A stretch of DNA of 64,000 bases from Acinetobacter tjernbergiae DSM 14971 = CIP 107465 (GTDB taxonomy: Bacteria; Pseudomonadota; Gammaproteobacteria; Pseudomonadales; Moraxellaceae), in assembly GCF_000374425.1 (NCBI RefSeq), contig NZ_KB894354.1:203962-267961 (forward strand), written 5' to 3'. This document shows positions 60,547-64,000 of this stretch, piece after piece. Each line of letters opens with the position of its first letter. Position 1 is the stretch's first letter. The notes below the pieces were generated by a model. The model was given only the letters and a program-made list of their open reading frames with translations. It was not told the origin of the DNA and made no database searches. The position numbers and the translations under genes were made by a program.

Positions 60547-61668
60547 TTACTCATCGATCTTTTTAAATACCTTCTCGATCGGCGTGTAGTTATCCAGAGT
60601 GAAATCAAAAGGAATTGGCTTTTTCAGTGGCACATCAAATTTCTTTAATCGGGCATTTTCTATACCGTTGAAATGTTTGCGTTGAAAGGACATGGTGCTC
60701 GGTTCAAGGATTGCGATTGGCTCATTTGCAGAATCAGCTTGAGTGTTGTTGGCTTGATAAATGACTAAGCTATCTAATTCCAACTTATGGTTATTGAAGT
60801 TAAAAATGTAACCGACATACTTTTGTCCACCAGCCGTAATGATATTTTGTGCTAACTCTGGCGTGGATGGTGCAGTGAAATTCACGATCAGATCAGATGC
60901 GAAATTCATATTTTCAAAATGTAATTGTTTCGAGTCAGCATCGTAGTAAACAAAGTTATCAATCGGACCACTTGGTCGATCATTGGGTGTGTAGCTGCTC
61001 GGCATGAACTGACTTTGTGAAGAGGTCGCATTTAGACTGATTTCTAAAAGCTTCAGGTCATAATTTAGATGGGTATTTTTACTATCTAGTTCTTTTTGAA
61101 GTGTCTGAATACGTTGTTGATATTGTTCTGTACTTTCAAATTGATCTTTTTGTGGTGGAATCACCTGCATCGTCGATCTTATATAATTGATGGCTGTATC
61201 ATGCGCTGCACGCAAAGAATAGTCATCACCTAAAGCAAAAGTGAATGCAGGAAATTGTTGACCTGTATGTCCAATCACTAAAACTTGATTGTTTTTTAAA
61301 GCCAGCACATTTCTTAAATCATTGAGAATGGACTGGAAATGCACGCAGTTTGCACAATAATCTGCAACATCATCATTTTCAGCAAACATCTGCAAACCAG
61401 AGATGGTTTTATAGGGCGGATAAAAGGAAAAATACCCCTCATCTTTGATGAGTTCCTGAAAGTCTTCTCCCGTCTTTGTTAGTGGAGGTGTAATTTTATT
61501 GCGAGCGATAATTAAAGGAGAAGAAGTAGCCTGTGCAGGGGCATTATCATTCAATGATATTTTTTCAATCTTTTGAGTAAGTTCTTTATTCTCTACATCA
61601 TCTTGTTGTGGTTTTGAGCAGCCGACCAATGCAAGGCTGGTGAGCAGCGCAATTGAAACGTATTTCAT
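60547..61668 (-). CDS. Hypothetical lipoprotein of the element, larger
   Basis: A 373-residue lipoprotein with lipobox LVGC near residue 17. The mature part has a segment with two near cysteines (DYCANCVHF), a stretch VLVIGHTGQQFPAF, a charged helix with coiled-coil character (residues about 165-205: STEQYQQRIQTLQKEL) and a beta-rich C-terminal half that contains FNNHKLELDSLVIY. I recognise no domain. It is the first gene of a minus-strand pair of lipoproteins, an unusual load for a small integrative element; surface exclusion or receptor masking are guesses. Confidence 0.72.
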   Translation of the reverse strand: MKYVSIALLTSLALVGCSKPQQDDVENKELTQKIEKISLNDNAPAQATSSPLIIARNKITPPLTKTGEDFQELIKDEGYFSFYPPYKTISGLQMFAENDDVADYCANCVHFQSILNDLRNVLALKNNQVLVIGHTGQQFPAFTFALGDDYSLRAAHDTAINYIRSTMQVIPPQKDQFESTEQYQQRIQTLQKELDSKNTHLNYDLKLLEISLNATSSQSQFMPSSYTPNDRPSGPIDNFVYYDADSKQLHFENMNFASDLIVNFTAPSTPELAQNIITAGGQKYVGYIFNFNNHKLELDSLVIYQANNTQADSANEPIAILEPSTMSFQRKHFNGIENARLKKFDVPLKKPIPFDFTLDNYTPIEKVFKKIDE

Positions 61669-62411
61669 CCTATTATTTCCCCATCCAATATTTTTAAAGT
61701 TTTTAAAATGAATTATGAAATTGACTGTAATTTCAAATACATTTTGCTTGGCTGTCAGAGGCTCTAGCTATGCTGTTACTGAGCACAATAAGGACACGCC
61801 AAATTAGCTGTGCGACGAATTCCATGATTTTTATCCAGCACAAAACACCACTGACCAAAATGGATGCAGTAGTTAATGAATGCCTTGAATCAATCAGGAC
61901 ACAGCGAAAGCGTGTGATAAGTGAATTGGAATGAAATGCCGAAGAGGCGGAGAAAGTGCAGGGGAATAAAGCACAGTAAAATGTGTCATGGTTGACTCCT
62001 TGGAATTACAAGAAGTTCTGCCGAATCACTGTCAATTGATTATGGTGGCAGAACGAAAGGGGGTTGACAGACTGGGATCCAAGGAACCAGCACGCACGAG
62101 GCGTCCCCCTCTCGCCCTACCATAGAAAAAAGGGGGACGCGAGGGTTCCCACAATATACAAAATTACTTTCATATATCGTGCTGGATCTGCGGTCTGTCA
62201 AAACCGACTGACAATGTAGGTCAGCCCTTGCATCATAATCGCTGATAAAAAACAGGTCAATTGATCTGTTTAAGCATCATTCAAAAATTGCCTAAAACTG
62301 ATGATAAAAACGCATTCTAAAAAAATACAAATACATAACATCTAAATGAGAAGGGTGTTTCTCCATTCGAGACCGCACCAATACATGCTTCAACTACATC
62401 GCAATCATTTT
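61669..62411. other. Long noncoding stretch with strong secondary structure
   Basis: About 740 bases without a full gene. On the minus strand 61776-61889 an open stretch (GQWCFVLDKNHGIRRTANLA, ending CPYCAQ) looks coding-like but has no start and may be a gene fragment. 62061-62201 holds the nested inverted repeats described separately, far more GC-rich than its surroundings. A 22-base near-perfect inverted repeat follows at 62250-62271. A terminator closes the region at 62412. Confidence 0.55.
62064..62201. repeat. Nested inverted repeats, candidate replication origin or structured RNA
   Basis: Three stems lie inside one another: TTGACAGAC (62064-62072) with GTCTGTCAA (62193-62201); CCAGCACG (62087-62094) with CGTGCTGG (62178-62185); and GCGTCCCCCT (62101-62110) with AGGGGGACGC (62131-62140). 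GGAACC (62083-62088) can also pair with GGTTCC (62144-62149) as an alternative. All arms are perfect. The whole is about 140 bases long, in a region with no gene. Confidence 0.7.
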
Positions 62412-62438
62412 GCCTGCTTCCCTCAGCAGGCTTTTTTT
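62412..62438 (+). terminator. Intrinsic terminator upstream of the zinc-ribbon gene
   Basis: GCCTGCT and AGCAGGC with a 6-base loop, followed by seven Ts. No plus-strand gene ends before it, so it may close a noncoding transcript. Confidence 0.8.
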
Positions 62439-62461
62439 ATTCATTTACAGGAACTACCACA

Positions 62462-62779
62462 ATGAGTTTGCCATGTCCTTATTGCCAGTCCAGAGAGACG
62501 ATACAACTGCAATCCCCCCAACATTTACCCAGTACCTCAACCAATAACCCTATTGCCAATAGCGTGATGTCACCGATGGCACTTGCCACTTTAGGAGTGA
62601 GTGTTTCTAAAAGCCTGAACATTCCACCCATTGCAGGCGCAATCGTTGGGGTACTGATCGGCGGTATCTGGATGTTAATCACTGAAGATGAACAGCAACA
62701 ACCGCTACACCCAACTTATCGCAGACAGTATTACTGCAACAACTGTGACCGCAGCTTTAGTCCAAATTTACGCAATTAA
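62462..62779 (+). CDS. Small zinc-ribbon membrane protein
   Basis: A 105-residue protein. Two C-x-x-C pairs, CPYC at the start and CNNC near the end, make a split zinc ribbon; between them is a serine-, threonine- and proline-rich stretch and one or two hydrophobic segments (PIAGAIVGVLIGGIWMLI). The layout suggests a membrane protein whose two ends come together around a zinc ion. No family name. ATG has an AGGAA ribosome site about 10 bases upstream. It precedes the DUF932 gene by 65 bases and may share its transcript. Confidence 0.68.
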   Translation: MSLPCPYCQSRETIQLQSPQHLPSTSTNNPIANSVMSPMALATLGVSVSKSLNIPPIAGAIVGVLIGGIWMLITEDEQQQPLHPTYRRQYYCNNCDRSFSPNLRN

Positions 62780-62844
62780 GCATTCAACAAAATTCACAAA
62801 TCGAACCTTATACCCATTTTAAAATTGATACAGGAATTATTCTT

Positions 62845-63894
62845 ATGGCACATTTAGTTGAAACAATGGCATTCGTAGGACAAACCCCTTGGCATGGTTT
62901 AGGCAATGAACTTACTCCAAACCAACCCATTGAGATATGGGCGCAGCAGGCAGGTATGAACTGGCGGATTGAATCCTCCGATGTCAGTTACATGGCACAG
63001 AATGAAAAGGGACAAAGCATCATCATGCCTTTTGAGGAACAGCGTGTACTTTACCGTTCTGATACTCACGCACCGTTATCTGTGGTCAGCCAACGCTTTC
63101 AGGAAGTCCAGCCGATGGAAATCCTACACTTCTACAAAGACCTGACTGAACAATCAGGCTTTGAACTGGAAACCGCAGGGGTGCTCAAAGGTGGTAAGAA
63201 ATTCTGGGCATTGGCTAAGACAGGACAAAGCTCAGCACTTAAAGGTAAAGATGTCAGTAATGGCTATATTCTTCTGGCTACCGCTTGTGATGGCACACTT
63301 GCCACCACAGCACAATTCACCAGTATTCGGGTGGTATGTAACAATACTTTGGCGATTGCGCTCAAAGGACAGAATAATAGTGCAGGTGTGGTGAAAGTGC
63401 CGCATAGCACCCGATTCGATGCTGAGAAAGTCAAACATCAACTCGGTATTTCAGTTCGTGCATGGGATGAACATATGTATGAAATGAAGCAACTGAGTCA
63501 GCTTAAAGTGACACAGCAGGAAGCCGCTGCTTACTTTGATGCGGTATTTAATAATACTAGTCTTAGTGTGGCCGAACAGGATGAAAGTATTATTCAGTTC
63601 TATCGCAATGCAGCCATGCCAAATCAAAGCAATTCATCTCGACCAGACAATAAAACCGAACCGAATGGACGTGCCATGTCGAAAGTCATGACTATGTTTA
63701 ACGGACATGGACGAGGGGCAGAACTCAGTTCAGCCAAAGATACGGCGTATGGATTACTGTGCTCAATCACCGAATTTTGTGACCACGAACGTCGAGCCAT
63801 GAGTACCGATCATCGACTCGATTCAGCATGGTTTGGAGCAGGCGCATCCATTAAGCAACGTGGTTTAGAACAAGCACTTCGAATGATTGCCTAA
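62845..63894 (+). CDS. DUF932 family protein (YafZ/YfjQ, phage/plasmid-like)
   Basis: A 349-residue member of DUF932, known from plasmids, prophages and the E. coli CP4-6 and CP4-57 elements (YafZ, YfjQ). Typical features are the start (ETMAFVGQTPWHGLG), FEEQRVLYRSDTHAPLSVVS, the segment TSIRVVCNNTLAIAL and the end DHRLDSAWFGAGASIKQRGL. Its role is unknown. It is the last gene in the window and is closed by a terminator. Confidence 0.9.
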   Translation: MAHLVETMAFVGQTPWHGLGNELTPNQPIEIWAQQAGMNWRIESSDVSYMAQNEKGQSIIMPFEEQRVLYRSDTHAPLSVVSQRFQEVQPMEILHFYKDLTEQSGFELETAGVLKGGKKFWALAKTGQSSALKGKDVSNGYILLATACDGTLATTAQFTSIRVVCNNTLAIALKGQNNSAGVVKVPHSTRFDAEKVKHQLGISVRAWDEHMYEMKQLSQLKVTQQEAAAYFDAVFNNTSLSVAEQDESIIQFYRNAAMPNQSNSSRPDNKTEPNGRAMSKVMTMFNGHGRGAELSSAKDTAYGLLCSITEFCDHERRAMSTDHRLDSAWFGAGASIKQRGLEQALRMIA

Positions 63895-63966
63895 ATTCAG
63901 TTTCAGTTAAGCCTTCTACATTAGCCTAAGCATACGGTAACACCGTACAAGCACAGCAACACCTTT

Positions 63967-63994
63967 AGCCACATTTCCAGATGTGGCTTTTTTT
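63967..63994 (+). terminator. Intrinsic terminator after the DUF932 gene
   Basis: AGCCACAT and ATGTGGCT around a 5-base loop, followed by seven Ts. Confidence 0.88.
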
Positions 63995-64000
63995 ATGCCC

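Noticed and set aside
62064..62201. Nested repeats as a CRISPR array or insertion sequence ends
   Set aside because: The arms occur only once each and are nested, not evenly spaced; there is no transposase between them.

Overview
The window looks like chromosomal DNA of an Acinetobacter species: low GC, short intergenic spaces, and gene orders typical of that genus. The clearest is rubA-rubB-esterase-oxyR (16.1-19.5 kb), reported from alkane-degrading Acinetobacter sp. ADP1. The long Pseudomonas/Acinetobacter-type GAPDH, the long AceA and the lapBC-like type I secretion genes fit too. I cannot name the species from sequence alone.

Layout. 0-10.4 kb: a membrane GGDEF protein cut by the left edge, uvrB, a lipocalin, rarD, a GAPDH, a secreted protein, two coupled membrane-anchored repeat proteins, and a beta-propeller-like gene broken by an in-frame TGA. 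10.7-16.1 kb: obgE-proB, an HAD phosphatase with a DUF1615 lipoprotein, and dusB. 16.1-19.5 kb: the rubredoxin operon with oxyR. 19.8-33.7 kb: an SRPBCC protein, lysS, a DUF2059 protein, a Wzi-like porin, cysDN, a CNNM transporter, a LysR regulator, aceA, an NlpE-like lipoprotein and tRNA-Gly(GCC). 33.7-37.3 kb: cysS, then two very AT-rich genes that look acquired. 37.5-46.1 kb: kdsD-kdsC-lptC-lptA-lptB for LPS synthesis and transport, then a three-gene type I secretion system without a visible substrate. 46.2-53.4 kb: an IMPACT protein, an acyltransferase, a tandem universal stress protein, an O-methyltransferase, an M15 peptidase, fdxA and mutS.

53.4 kb to the right edge is an accessory region starting just upstream of mutS. 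It has a tyrosine recombinase of the P4/CP4 type and three genes that I read as diverged relatives of the YagK/YfjJ (inovirus Gp2-like) family, one of them a double-domain fusion. Two lipoproteins follow, then a strongly structured noncoding stretch of about 0.8 kb, a zinc-ribbon membrane protein and a DUF932 protein (YafZ/YfjQ family). Integrase, YagK/YfjJ and YafZ/YfjQ families also occur together in the E. coli CP4-6 and CP4-57 elements, so I read this as the left part of a CP4-like integrative element, possibly using rolling-circle replication. Its right end lies outside the window.

Other points of interest are a 32-codon leader overlapping cysD that resembles fragments of the unrelated ATP sulfurylase Sat, a CysN tail that looks like a decayed APS kinase domain, an intrinsic terminator between rubA and rubB, and a cluster of three DnaA-box-like sites at 48.4 kb.
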